In this document: in pieces, positions 33,869 to 45,489 of the stretch
Layout: each line of letters begins with the position of its first letter
How positions within the stretch are numbered: the first letter of the stretch is position 1
Source: Cyclina sinensis
Taxonomy: Eukaryota > Mollusca > Bivalvia > Venerida > Veneridae
Assembly: GCA_012932295.1 (NCBI GenBank)
Contig: JAAONU010000009.1
Location: 10,643,535 to 10,707,534 of the forward strand
DNA length: 64,000 nt
Direction of reading: 5' to 3'
The notes under the pieces: generated by a model
Database searches by the model: none
What the model was told of the DNA's origin: nothing
Seen by the model: only the letters and a program-made list of their open reading frames with translations
Program-made: the position numbers and the translations under genes

Positions 33869-34141
33869 TCAGAAAAGGATTGTAAGAGAATGGCAGCAGA
33901 GAGATAGCCTTGATATATATGAATAAATAAATGAAGATGATAACTAAAACCCCTAAACACCAAGACATAAAACAAAGTTTCTTCTAAGAAAAGGTTGGTT
34001 TGCTGTTGGAAAAAGGAATCCAGTCTATATAAACAGTTACTCTTAGGAGTATCACCTTCAAGCACCACGAAAAAGAACATAGAGAAGAAAACAATGACAT
34101 CAAACAGGAAAATGGGTCTAGAACTGCTGAAAAAGTATAGC
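33868..34141 (+). pseudogene. Frameshifted coding fragment, part 2
   Basis: Immediately after the K-family element the plus strand reads KIQKRIVREWQQRDSLDIYE then a stop. A different frame from about 33975 is open to a TGA at about 34141, with CCWKKESSLYKQLLLG and TTKKNIEKKTMTSNRKMG. The basic, helix-like composition resembles part 1 at 32601-32847, and the two are separated only by two inserted elements. That they were one gene is inference. The family is not recognised. Confidence 0.35.
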
Positions 34142-34560
34142 TGAATAAGCTCACTTAGTACTTACATGTGTTTAGGTAGAAAACAATAAGGTAAGATGCA
34201 TGTAAAGAGAGTTAATACTAGACACTGAGAGAAAAATATGGCCAAACAGTGGTAAGCTTCATGGAAATAGAAGACACTAGTACTGTGCTTCCTGTAAAAC
34301 TGGAAACAAAACAAACAGAATATGGTATAAACCAAAAATATCTATTAAACGATTATCTACACAATTTGTATGACAAATAAAGGCTGGAGAAACCAACCTG
34401 TCCAAAACAACATTTCTCAGGATGCGACCCAAGCACATTTGTACTCTTGTACATGCCTTTACACATATCATCAGAATTTTGTTCTTAAAATGAAGGCCAT
34501 GAAAAAATACTGGACGTCTAGTTAGTGCCAATCCAGTAGTTTTCATTAAAACATTTGACA
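34142..34560. other. Unique sequence, weak coding signal only
   Basis: A minus-strand frame of 99 codons (34277-34576) is open, but no family is recognised. It contains a possible acceptor/donor pair with the donor-like CAG|GTTGGT. Treated as non-coding. Confidence 0.35.
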
Positions 34561-34960
34561 ACAAGAGCCACCGCAAGCGGGGGCCACGCTCGACTTTTTT
34601 CTATTTCTAAAAGCAAACACATCATAGAAGGCACATTGTGGTGAAGCGATTTCAAATGAAACATCATTTGGAAATTTAATTATCACATTCATCCATACAT
34701 AACAAAGTTACGGCCAAATTTAGCAACATTCAGAAATTTGAGCTTAAATGTCAAGGTCAAGTTAAGTTTACCCTTCTTTGGTGGTACTGTCTAAAAGGTA
34801 GTTATGTCCAAGCATGAAGACACTCCATTAAATAACAAAGATATAACAAAGTTAGGCAATGTCAAGGCCATTTAAAGGTCAAGGTAATACTTGAATTGTT
34901 CAACACGTTTGTTTTAATCTCAGTGTAGTTTTGTCAGAGTATAGATCAAATCCATCCAGA
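34561..34960 (+). repeat. Element fragment with ACAAGAGCCACCGC leader
   Basis: The leader ACAAGAGCCACCGCAAGCGG contains CCGC/GCGG and is followed by two loose monomers ('gttatgtccaagcatgaagac', 'caaggccatttaaaggtcaagg'). No 3' hairpin; truncated. Confidence 0.5.
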
Positions 34961-34966
34961 AATAAC

Positions 34967-35234
34967 AACAAGAGGACTATGATGGCCCTGTATCGCTCAC
35001 CTGAATATGACTGCTTTTAACAAAGTTGCTATGGACCTGGTTAATTGACCCCAGATGACCCAGACCCATATTCAAACTTGACCTAGAAATTATTGAAACA
35101 ATCTTTGTGAAAAAGTTCCAGGTTATTTGGACGGAAAATGTAGCCTCTAGAGTTTTAACAAGGTTTTTCGATATTTGGGCTCTGTGACCTAGTTTTTTAC
35201 CCCAGATGACCCATATTCAAACTTGAGCTAGAAA
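34967..35234 (+). mobile_element. E7: 5'-only fragment of a pearl-like element
   Basis: The leader ACAAGAGGACTATGATGGCC with one palindrome arm mutated is followed by GCTCACCTGAATATGAC and about 1.5 monomers of the 144-bp family. It stops abruptly after gagctagaaa at 35234, with no tail. Confidence 0.75.
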
Positions 35235-35254
35235 CATTTTAAGCTTTATTAAGA

Positions 35255-36233
35255 ATTTTTTTTACTTAAAAGATATGTTTTCAGCTAGTCTCACTAATTG
35301 CCTCCGAAGGTGAGCTGATTTTATGATCTGATATTTTGTTTGTTCACTTTCAGCTTAAAGTTTTAAGTAATTGTCACTAGGGTAAAGTGCTGACGTATTC
35401 GTGTTATTGTACATGTATGTGTTTTGTCATTTTTGTGTTATATATATCACCCATACCATTTTATCATTTCCTAAGTCATTTATATTCATTCATTTTAATA
35501 TAACATTCTCTCCATCATAACTAATTACCAGGTGGATGGACCTCTCTTTTTTTTGTAATATACAAGTAAGGCATGCATGTGCTCAATTGTTAATTCTGTA
35601 AGGTTAGTGCCACCAAGTGGATATGTTTTTCTGTGTTTTTAAGTGCCATAAATATTTTGTTTGGTACCTTTACAGGTAAATTAGTTGTTCTTTATATTCA
35701 TGTTTGTACCATTTTTGTCTTCATATCCATTCATTTCAGATACAAATGTATTGTTAAAATACTTTTCTTGTATTAAAACACTTCTTTTATGTAAGTGACA
35801 CGAAGTGGTTGTGTTTTTCTAAATTGTCAAAAATATTTGTTTTGTGCCTTTATAGGGCCAAAACCTCAGAAGTCCCAGCAATGAATGGTTTGAAGAAAGA
35901 TTCACCCTACAACATAATCATTTATTAATAGTTTAATAGTTAAGTGTTCAGACAACTGATTGTCTGGTTAACTGATATGAAGCCAGTAGTGAAATATGGG
36001 TAATAACTGTAAAAATATCAGAATTAAGGACCTTGACATTATCCCTTGTTTGAAAATGGGCCATCTTCTGTTCAGATTCTGTCTGAATCCTAATGGAAAT
36101 GAATATGCATTTCATTGGGATTCACTATTCTAAGGCCCTTTATGGCCCTATCTACAGCCCTTTATTGCCCTTATAAAGGTCACTTATGGCGCCTATAAAA
36201 GGCGTTGATGTGTTACATCATTAGGGGCTAAAA
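35255..36233 (+). repeat. Dispersed repeat, long copy (inverted partner at 49127-49362)
   Basis: Start and end match the inverted partner: gcctccgaaggtgagctgatttta near 35307, and near 36120-36233 ttcactattctaaggc, cttatggcgcctata, ttgatgt and ggggctaaaac. About 700 bp in the middle is absent from the partner. That middle contains an internal direct duplication about 200 bp apart ('gtgccaccaagtggatatgtttttctg' near 35607 and 'gtgacacgaagtggttgtgtttttct' near 35795). Class unknown. Confidence 0.55.
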
Positions 36234-36259
36234 CTATGCATTAGGACCGATTCAAAAAT

Positions 36260-36330
36260 TTGAGATAAATAAAGTAGCAAGACTCTGTCACAGAAAAATA
36301 AAGTAACAAGACTCTGTCACAGACAGTATA
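36260..36330. repeat. Short direct duplication
   Basis: aataaagtarcaagactctgtcacaga-like sequence occurs twice in succession (about 36266 and 36296), with a period of about 30 bp. Confidence 0.6.
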
Positions 36331-36424
36331 TCCCCTGCCATTCTGTGCTTGTTTGAAGAAAGGATAAAGTCAGAATTTGCATATAAAGAAAATGGAAAAA
36401 AAATCAGTAATATATAGGTTTTTT

Positions 36425-36765
36425 GAAGAATAACTTTGTGGTTATCATCTTTATCAAAGAGCAATTACAACTCTTTCAAAAATTGTGCAATCGCAAAAAG
36501 TGATGATATGTGCTGCAGTTCATGTTGATAAACATTCTGTGAAAGTTTGGTGGAAATCGCATACAAACTGTAGGAGGAGTTGTGCACAGAAACATTTATA
36601 TAATAATTACATAAAAAATCTAAGGGCAATAACTCCTTCAAAAATAATGCCATCATAAAATCCTGACAATATGCGCTGCAGCAAATGATGTTATCATTAT
36701 GTAAAAGTGTGGTGAAAATTGCATACAAAATGTAGGAGGAGTTGTTAACAGAAGCATTTGTAGGT
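36425..36765 (+). repeat. Two-unit tandem repeat, ~165 bp
   Basis: Two diverged units share aactctttcaaaaattgtgc / aactccttcaaaaataatgc, 'atgtgctgcag' and 'gtaggaggagttgt'. No leader or hairpin remains. The minus-strand frame at 36465-36728 is repeat-derived. Confidence 0.6.
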
Positions 36766-36880
36766 AAAGCAAGCTTTCTTTATGCAAGAAATTTATACAA
36801 TTCTCAGGAGATCATGGAACAACTTTTAGAAACAGCTCTTTTAATATTTAAATCTTTAAGACTGTTATTTTTTGATACAG

Positions 36881-36957
36881 CAATGGCAAACAGAATTCAA
36901 CATCCAAGTTTCATCAAACATTCCCATTTTGATAATAACCCTCCTGATGATGAATAA
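36881..36957 (+). CDS. Possible terminal exon, unidentified
   Basis: A strong pyrimidine-rich acceptor, ttattttttgatacag, precedes a short open segment ending in TAA. It would encode MANRIQHPSFIKHSHF followed by an acidic tail ending DDE. No homology recognised and no partner exon found, so it may be a chance splice-like signal. Confidence 0.2.
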
Positions 36958-37059
36958 CACACTCTTGTTTCTTACTTCTCAAATTTTGGTAAAACCAAAT
37001 GCCATTCTTGGTCATTCATTCTAAAATACACTTTTCATCTTCTGCTTTAAGATAAAATG

Positions 37060-37452
37060 TTATTCTTGATAGATAGTGAATAACTATCCATGGGCCATAA
37101 CTCTGTGTTAAATGGTCTGACCCGGACATTCCAATGATATGCACATCTCCTTTTCGTAGTGAGGATTCCCATAAAGTTAACATACATACTGCATAGCTAA
37201 TCAAGGGCCATAAATCTGTGTTGAAGGGTCCAACCAGAACATGCAGAGGATATGCCCATCTCCTTTTGTTATTGAAAGTTCCCACAAGGTTTCATTGAAA
37301 TTCAGCCAGTAGTTGCCAAGAAATAGCACGGAAATGAAATTGGGAGGATGGAATGAAGGATGGATGGATAGATGGAAAAACTGACAGACTGACAGACAGA
37401 CAATGCCAAAAGAATATCCCCCTCCCAATTCCATCGGTGGGGGATAATAATT
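37060..37452 (+). repeat. Tandem-core element fragment with ATATCCCCC hairpin
   Basis: Two to three units with 'gggccataactctgtgttaaatgg', 'atgcccatctccttttg' and 'gttccca...gtttcattgaaat' end in gacagactgacagacagac and ATATCCCCCTCCCAATTCCATCGGTGGGGGATAATAA. Same array, GAC tail and 3' hairpin layout. The left leader is not seen. Minus frames 37016-37285 and 37201-37497 are repeat-derived. Confidence 0.65.
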
Positions 37453-37639
37453 AGTTATTTTATACATTTTTGCTTCTTGGACTGGCATTTTTGGCATTTT
37501 AGATAGAAACTTTAGGGAAAGGTTGAAACTTTTCCTTCACTAAACACTCAAACAGATGTTGCCTCATTTCCAGGATTTTGAAACGAACATTACTATCAAA
37601 TGCCAAATTATTAAAACAACTCTACTGCGAAGGCTATAG

Positions 37640-38136
37640 CAAATACTCCACATTCAGAATTATTTGTTTGTTGTTGTATGTATGGCACATTAACGTTGAT
37701 AAATCGAATTCAGAGTATCTGTAGATTTGACATAATTGTATTTTCATATAAGAGTTAAATGTTTTACCAGATTTCAAACTACATGTATATAAGACAAAGA
37801 TGTCATTGGAAACGTTGTGGCATGATACAGTCGAATGATTAACACCATTAAAATGAATTTGTATTGATGGTCCCACATTGTTTTCCAATCTTTTAGATAC
37901 ATCCCAAATATAATTCTTTGTCATAATAATGAACATTAAGAGTATCTTGAAAGCCATTTATTTCAGGAAATTGGTTTTTGTTTCAAAACCGCTGACATGG
38001 TATCATTGAGCCAGCCTGTTGTGTCTAACAGCAAGTCCTTGTCTTTCAAATTTAGATCAAATGATTGTAACCAATATTCAGTAGTTTCTGGTATTTCGTC
38101 AATACCACAGAGATTTTTATGACCATATTTTAATAA
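37640..38136 (-). pseudogene. Ulp1/C48-like cysteine protease pseudogene (transposon-type)
   Basis: On the minus strand one frame reads CGIDEIPETTEYWLQSFDL, then KDKDLLLDTTGWLNDTMS. After a shift it reads EINGFQDTLNV, and after another shift GPSIQIHFNGVNHSTVSCH followed by NDIFVLYTCSLKSGK and IQLCQIY. 'WLND' near a following 'NGFQ' block and an NH-x-VS histidine site are typical of the Ulp1-like protease domains encoded by many invertebrate transposon-derived genes. The position where the family has a V-x-D-S motif is degraded, and the catalytic Cys region is not seen before a stop near 37640. At least two frameshifts make it non-functional. Its upstream end is cut by element E8 at 38137. Confidence 0.55.
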
Positions 38137-40860
38137 AACAAGAGGGCCATGATGGCCCTATATCGCTCACCTGAATATGACTGCTTTTAACAAAGTTGCT
38201 ATTGACCTGGTTAACTGACCCCAGGTGACACATATTCAAATTTGGCCAAGAAATTATTGAAACAATCTTTCTGACAAATTTCAAGGTTATTTGGACTGAA
38301 AGTGTAGCCTCTAGAGTGTTAACAAGGTTTTTCCATATTTGGGCTCTGTCACCCAGTTTTTGACCCCAGATGATCCATATCCAAACCTGAGCTAGAAATC
38401 ATCAAAACAACCTTTCTGACTAATTTCCAGGACATTTGGACTGAAAATGTAGCCTCTAGAATGTTTACAAAGTTTTTCGATATTTAGGCCCTGTGACCTA
38501 GTTTTTTTAATCCAGATGACCCATATTCAAAGCTGAGCTGGAAATCATAAAAGCAACCTTTCTGACAAATTTTCAGGTTATTTGGAATTAAAATCTGAAC
38601 TCTAGAGTGTTAACAAGGTTTTTCCATATTTGGTCTCTGTGACCTAGTTTTTGACCAAAGAAGACCCATATTAGTACTTAGAGCTAGAAATCATCAAAAC
38701 AACCTGTCTGACAAACTTCCAGGATATTTGGACTGAAAATGTAACCTGTGGAGTGTTAAAATGGTGACCTAGTTTTTTATCCCAGATGACCCATATCCTA
38801 ATCTGGGCTAGAAATCATTGAAACAACCTTTCTGACAAATTTCTAGGACATTTGGACTGAAAATGTAACCTCTACAGCATTAACAAGGATTTTCTACTTT
38901 TTGGCCCTGTGTCCTAGTTTTTGACCCCACATAACCCATTTTCAAAACTGAGCTAGAAATCATTAAAACAATCTTTCTGACAAATTTCCAGGATATTTGA
39001 ACTGAAAATGTTACCTCAATGCGTGTTAACAAGGTTTTTCCATATTTGGGGTCTGTGACCTCGTTTCTGACCCCAGATGACCTTTTTTCGAATCTGAGCT
39101 AGAAATCATTAACACATTTTTTCTGAAAAATTTTCGAGAATATTTGGACTAAAAAGTAGCTTTAAGAGTGTTAACAAGTTTTTTTCTATTTTTGGGCTCT
39201 GTGACCTAGTTTTTGATTTCAGATGACACATATTAAAATTTAACCTAGAAATCATTGAAACAACCTTTCTGACAGACTCCAGGTTATTTGAACTGAAAAT
39301 GTTACCTCTAGAGTGTTAACAAGGTTTTTCCATATTTGGGCTCTGTGACCTAGTTTTTGACCCCAGATGACCCAATTCTGAACTTGAGCTAAAAATCATC
39401 AAAACAACCTTTCTGACAAATTTCCAGGATATTTGGACTGAAAATGTAACCTCTAGAGTGTTAACAAGGTTTTTCTATTTTTGGGCTCTGTGACCTAGTT
39501 TTTGAACCCAGATGACCCGTATTCGAACTTGAGCTAGAAATCATAGAAACAACCTGTCTGACAAAATTCCAGATTATTCGGACTGAAAATGTTACTTCTC
39601 CTTCTACAAAAAGATTTTCAAAGTTTTCACTATATAAGCCTATGTAAAACCAATGACCCCGGGGTGGGGCCAAATTTGACTCCAGGGGTATAATTGGAAC
39701 AAACTTGGTAGAGGTCCACTAGACAATGCTACATACTAAGTCTTAAGGCTCAGGGCCTTGTGGTTTCAGACAAGAAGATTTTCGAAGTTTTTCCTATACA
39801 AGCTTATGTGAAACCAATGACCCCAGGGTGGGGCCAAATTTGACCCCAGAGGTATAATTTGAACAAACTTGGTAGAGGTCTACTAGACAATGCTACGTAC
39901 CAAATATCTAAGCTCTATGCCTTACGGTTTCTGATAAGAAGATTTTTAAAGTTTTCCCTATATAACTCTATGTAAAATAAGTTACCCCTGGGGCGGGGCC
40001 ATTTTTGACCCAGAGGCCATGATTTGAACAAACTTGGTAGAGGTCCACTAGACAATGCTGCACACCAAATATCTTAGCTCTATGCCTTACAGTTTCTGAC
40101 AAGAAGATTTTTAAAGTTTTTCCTATATAAGTCTATGTAAAACTAGTTACCCTTAGGGCGGGGCCATTTTTGACCCCAGGATCATAATTTGAACAAATTT
40201 GGTAGAGGTCCACTAGACAATGCTACATACCAAATATCTTAGCTCTATGCCTTACGGTTTCTGACAAGAAGATTTTTAAAGTTTTTCCTATATAACTCTA
40301 TGTAAAACAAGTTACCCCTTGGGCGGGGCCATTTTTGACCCGGAGGCCATGATTTGAACAAACTTGGTAGAGGTCCACTAGACAATGGTACACACCAAAT
40401 ATCTTAGCTCTATGCCTTACGGTTTCTGACAAGAAGATTTTTAAAGTTTTTCCTATATAAATCTATGTAAAACAAGTTACCCCTGGGGCGGGGCCATTTT
40501 TGACCCCAGGATCATAATTTGAACAAATTTGGTAGAGATCCACTAGATAATGCTTTAAACCAAATATCAAAGCTCCAGGCCTTGTGGTTTCTGACAAGAA
40601 GATTTTTAAAGATCCAACTTTTAAAATCTGTTTTTAGCTCCTGTGACCCAGAAATGCAATGAACCGGAACCATTTGAACAAACTTGGTAGAGCTTCATGC
40701 AAGGAACATTCTAGGCAAGTTTCATTAAATTTTGCCCAGTGGTTTCAGAGGAGATGTTGTTTGTATGAATTGTGGACGACGGACGGACGGACGGACGGAC
40801 GGACGCCGGACAATCAAGGATCCTAAAAGCTCACATGAGCATGCTCAGGTGAGCTAAAAA
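38137..40860 (+). mobile_element. E8: composite pearl/HINE-like element, sister of E5
   Basis: The leader AACAAGAGGGCCATGATGG is followed by about ten 144-bp monomers, the same junction at 'gttacttctccttctac' (about 39601) as E5, about seven 155-bp monomers, a GGAC tract and GCTCACATGAGCATGCTCAG GTGAGCTAAAAA. The last 250 bp are nearly identical to E5, indicating a recent common source. It inserted into the Ulp1-like pseudogene. Minus frame 39461-39673 matches the E5 frame at 28889-29101. Confidence 0.88.
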
Positions 40861-40888
40861 AAAAAAATCAATAGTATTTCAGTGACAT

Positions 40889-41043
40889 GTGAAATTAAAT
40901 ACTTTTTCAGTTATAGTAAGGATAATCATGATGAAACATATTTGAGGATTTATAGTATAAAAATTTGTGAAATTAAATACTTTTTAAGTTATAGTAAGGA
41001 TAATCATGATGAAACATATTTGAGGATTATAAAAATTTGTAAG
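40889..41043 (+). repeat. Tandem duplication, 78 bp period
   Basis: Two near-identical copies begin gaaattaaatactttttcag (40891) and gaaattaaatactttttaag (40969). Adjacent to the E8 terminus. Confidence 0.85.
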
Positions 41044-41114
41044 TTGATGTATTGCAAAATTTTCCTGCTTCTTGTTTAATCTGTGAATGTTTGTCAGAAT
41101 TTTTATAATCACAA

Positions 41115-42076
41115 CAAGAGGTGTCAAGTGGATGACAGGTGTAACTAGAACTGTGTCCATAGGACACAGATGCCCCCACTATGCATAAGTGCTCATAAAC
41201 AAGAGCATGTATATCCTGTATGTAAGATTTTTTCTGTACATATACCTAAAATGATCTACAGGTAACCTTATGTACATGTTAAATTAAATTACAAATGTAA
41301 AATTTATATGTTCAATTATTTATATGGTATATAGTGAAAAAATCAACAAAGGGCCATAATTCTGTTAAATATGGTCACAGCAAAAATTCCTTCCTTTACT
41401 ACCATCTACACATTAAAGCTGTTCATCCCTGGAAGTTTAAGCAAAATCTGCCATCCGGTTTAAGAGGAGTTGCGTTCACAAAATTTCTATATGGTATATA
41501 GTGAAAAAATCAACAAAGGGCCATAATTCTGTTAAATTTGGTGGCAGCAAAAATTCCTTCCTTTACTTCCATCTACACATTAAGGTTGTTCATCCCTGGA
41601 AGTTTAAGCAAAATCTGCCATCCGGTTTAAGAGGAGTTGCGTTCACAAAATTTCTATATGGTATATAGTGAAAAAAATCAACAAAGGGCCATAATTCTGT
41701 TAAATTTGGTCGCAGCAAAAATTCCTTCCTTTACTACCATCTACACATTAAGGTTGTTCATCCCTGGAAGTTTAAGCAAAATCTGCCATCTGGTTTAAGA
41801 GGAGTTGCGTTCACAAAATTTCTAGTGAAAAAAATCAACAAAGGGCCATAATTCTGTTAAATTTGGTCGCAGCGAAAATTCCTTCCTTTACTACCATCTT
41901 CACATTAAGGTTGTTCATCCCTGGAAGTTTAAGCAAAATTTGCCATCCGGTTTAAGAGGAGTTGCGTTCACAAGATTTCGGGACGTACGGACAGACATAC
42001 GGACGGACAGACGTACGGACGGACGGACGGACAAGTGCAACGCTATATGCACCCCACTTTGTGGGGACATAAAAAG
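41115..42076 (+). mobile_element. F-family tandem-core element, second copy
   Basis: An ACAAGAGGTGTCAAGTGGATGACAGG leader is followed by ACTAGAACTGTGTCC ATAGGACACAG and GATGCCCCCACTATGC. Four monomers of about 165 bp ('ccttcctttactaccatctac', 'aaggttgttcatccctgg') lead to a long acggacagacgtacggacgg tract (41975-42030) and ATGCACCCCACTTTGTGGGGACATAAAAA. Compared with 24005-25375 the monomers are closely similar to each other, which suggests recent array homogenisation. Confidence 0.8.
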
Positions 42077-42119
42077 TAGACCTGTACATGTACTTCATAT
42101 AATCAGTGTTGTTCTCTAG

Positions 42120-42333
42120 AATTCTAGCTGATAAGCCATTGATTTATCTATCAATCGGGGTTGCTGAATTAAGTTTTATAAAGGGAGATAATTAAAAAAA
42201 TAACAGATGTAAAGTGATGGTTCTTTAACAATGCACTTCCACTTAGTGGTTCTTATAACTGTGTGAAGTTTTATTCAATTTCCTTCAATACTTTTCAAGT
42301 TTTTTTCCTAGGTATTACAAAGGGAGATAATTA
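42120..42333 (+). repeat. Fragment of the 'gggagataatta' tandem family
   Basis: It contains 'aaagggagataattaaaa', 'gtgatggttctttaacaatgcacttcc' and 'ctgtgtgaagtttt', the same family as 45490-46742. E9 is inserted into it at 42334. Confidence 0.6.
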
Positions 42334-45300
42334 AACAAGAGGGCCATGATGGCCCTGGATCGCTCACCTGAGTACTTAGGTTTGCTGTTAAGCAGTATTT
42401 CATTTTTTAATTGAAAATATGTAAGTGCCTACAAACCAAATATGTAAAATATCAGTCAATAAATAAAGGCTCTATGACAGAAAGTAGAAATCTCTATTAT
42501 AAGCTATGGTGACCTTGACCTTGACCCAGTGATCTCAAACCCTACCCATGGGTCGAGGTCCATGCAAGGAACCTCTATACTGAATATCAAAGATATTGGT
42601 CTATAAATGAAGGCTCTATGAGGTACAGTAGATAAATCTACTTTTAGCCTCCGTGACCTTTAACCTAATCCAATAATTTGAAAAAGCTTGATAAAGCTTG
42701 CTTCATGACAAATTTTAAAATTCTAGGTCTTGTGGTTTCAGACAAGAAGATTTTTAAAGATTTTCTTCTTTATTGTTATTTAAAACTTGTGACCCCTCGG
42801 GCGGGGCCAATAGTGACCCTAGGGACATTTTTCTAACAAACTTGGTAGAGGTCCACTTGACAATGCTTCACACCAAATATCTAAGCTCTATAACTTACGG
42901 TTTCTGACAAGAAGATTTTTTTTAGATTTACTTATATAACTCTATGTAAAACTAGTGGCCCCTGGGGCGGGGCCATTTTTGACTCAGAGGCCAGGATTTG
43001 AACAAACTTGGTAGAGGTCCACTAGACAATGCTATACACCAAATATCTAAGCTCTATAACTTACGGTTTCTGATAAGAAGATTTTTTTAAGATTTTCCTA
43101 TATAACTCTATGTAAAACAAATGACCCCCGGGGCGGGGCCATTTTTGACCCAGAGGCCAGGATTTGAACAAACTTGGCATAGGTCCACTAGACAATGCTA
43201 CATACCAAATATCTTAACTGTAGGCCTTCTTGTTTCTGACAAGAAGATTTTTTAGTTTTTCCTATATAACTCTATGTAAAACAAGTGACCCCCGGGGCAG
43301 GGCCATTTTTGAACCAGAGGCCAGGATTTGAACAAATTTGGTAGAGGTCCACTAGACAATGCTTCACACCAAATATCTAAGCTCTATAACTTACGGTTTC
43401 TGAAAAGAAGATTTTTTAAGATTTTCCTATACTCTATGTAAAACTAGTGGCCCCTGGGGCGGGGTCATTTTTGACCCAGAGGCCAGGATTTGAACAAACT
43501 TGGTAGAGGTCCACTAGACAATGCTTCACACCAAATATCTAAGCTCTATAACTTACGGTTTCTGACAAGAAGATTTTTTAAGATTTTCCTATATAACTCT
43601 ATGTAAAACTAGTGGCCCCTGGGGCGGGGCCATTTTTGACCCAGAGGACAGGATTTGAACAAACTTGGTAGAGGTTCACTAGACAATGCTACACACCAAA
43701 TATCTAAGCTCTATAACTTACGGTTTCTGACAAGAAGATTTTTAAAGATTTTCTTCTATATTGTTATTTAAAACTTGTGACCCCTCGGGCGGGGCCAATA
43801 GTGACCCTAGGGACATTTTTCTAACAAACTTGGTAGAGGTCCACTAGACAATGCTACACACCAAATATCTAAGCTCTATAACTTACGGTTTCTGACAAGA
43901 AGATTTTTTTTAGATTTACTTATATAACTCTATGTAAAACTAGTGGCCCCTGGGGCGGGGCCATTCTTGACTCAGAGGCCAGGATTTGAACAAACTTGGT
44001 AGAGGTCCACTAGACAATGCTACACACCAAATATCTAAGCTCTATAACTTACGGTTTCTGATAAGAAGATTTTTTTAAGATTTTCCTATATAACTCTATG
44101 TAAAACAAGTGACCCCCGGGGCGGGGCCATTTTTGACCCAGAGGCCATGATTTGAACAAACTTGGTAGAGGTCCACTAGACAATGCTACATACCAAATAT
44201 CTTAACTCTAGGCCTTGTGGTTTCTGACAAGAAGATTTTCAAGTTTTCCCTATATAACTCTATGTAAAATCAACTGACCCCTGGGGTGGGGTCAGTTTTG
44301 TCCCAGAGGCCAGGATTTTAACAAACTTGGTAGAGGTCCACTAGACAATGCTACATACCAAATATCTTAACTGTAGGCCTTCTTGTTTCTGACAAGAAGA
44401 TTTTTTAGTTTTTCCTATATAACTCTATGTAACCCTAGTGGCCCCTGGGGCGGGGCCATTTTTGACCCAGAGGCCAGGATTTGAACAAACTTGGTAGAGG
44501 TCCACTAGACAATGCTACATACCAAATATCTTAACTGTAGGCCTTCTTGTTTCTGACAAGAAGATTTTTTAGTTTTTCCTATATAACTCTATGTAACCCT
44601 AGTGGCCCCTGGGGCTGGGCCATTTTTGAACCAGAGGCCAGGATTTGAACAAATTTGGTAGAGGTCCACTAGACAATGCTACACACCAAATATCTAAGCT
44701 CTATAACTTACGGTTTCTGACAAGAAGAGTTTTTTTAGATTTTCTTATATAACTCTATGTAAAACTAGTGGCCCCTGGGGCGGGGCCATTTTTGACCCAG
44801 AGGACAGAATTTGAACAAACTTGGTAGAGGTCCACTAGACAATGCTACACACCAAATATCTAAGCTCTATAACTTACGGTTTCTGATAAGAAGATTTTTT
44901 TAAGATTTTCCTATATAACTCTATGTAAAACAAGTGACCCCCGGGGCGGGGCCATTTTTGACCCAGAGGCCATGATTTGAACAAACTTGGTAGAGGTCCA
45001 CTAGACAATGCTACATACCAAATATCTAAACTCTAGGCCTTGTGGTTTCTGACAAGAAGATTTTCAAGTTTTCCCTATATAACTCTATGTAAAATCAACT
45101 GACCCCTGGGGTGGGGTCAGTTTTGTCCCCAGGGACATAATTTGAACAAACTTGGTAGAGGTCCACTAGATGATGCTTCATACCAAATATCAAAGCTCCA
45201 GGCCTTGTGGTTTCGGAGAAGAAGATTTTTAAAGATCCAACTTATAAAATCTATTTTTAGCTCCAGTGAACCAGAAATGCAATGGACCAGAACCATTTGA

Positions 45301-45488
45301 ACAATCTTGGTAGAGCTTCATGCAAGGAACATCCCAGGCAAGTTTCATTAAATTTGCCCCATTTGTTTCAGAGGAGATGTCGTTTGAATGAAAAGTTGAC
45401 GACGGACGGACGGACGGACGACGGACGACGGACAAAGACCGATCAGAAAAGCTCACCCTGAGCACTTTGTGCTCAGGTGAGCTAAAAA
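42334..45488 (+). mobile_element. E9: large pearl-like element, subfamily with GGATCGCTCACC leader
   Basis: The leader AACAAGAGGGCCATGATGG is followed by CCCTGGATCGCTCACCTGAG. A non-repeated 5' segment (about 42370-42720, 'gctgttaagcagtatttc', 'gaccttgaccttgacccagtg') precedes about 17 monomers of 150-165 bp ('tataacttacggtttctgac', 'ctagtggcccctggggcggggcc'). Blocks of six to seven monomers repeat: the 'ttattgttatttaaaacttgtg' variant occurs at about 42770 and 43760, roughly 990 bp apart. The 3' end has a GGACGGACGGACG tract and GCTCACCCTGAGC...GCTCAGGTGAGCTAAAAA. Minus frame 45229-45465 is repeat-derived. Confidence 0.87.
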
Positions 45489-45489
45489 A

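Noticed and set aside
45229..45465. Minus-strand frame shared by 45229-45465, 51350-51556 and (in the other orientation) 13098-13364
   Set aside because: It is the conserved 3' region of the E9 subfamily; the frame crosses the GGAC microsatellite and is not coding.
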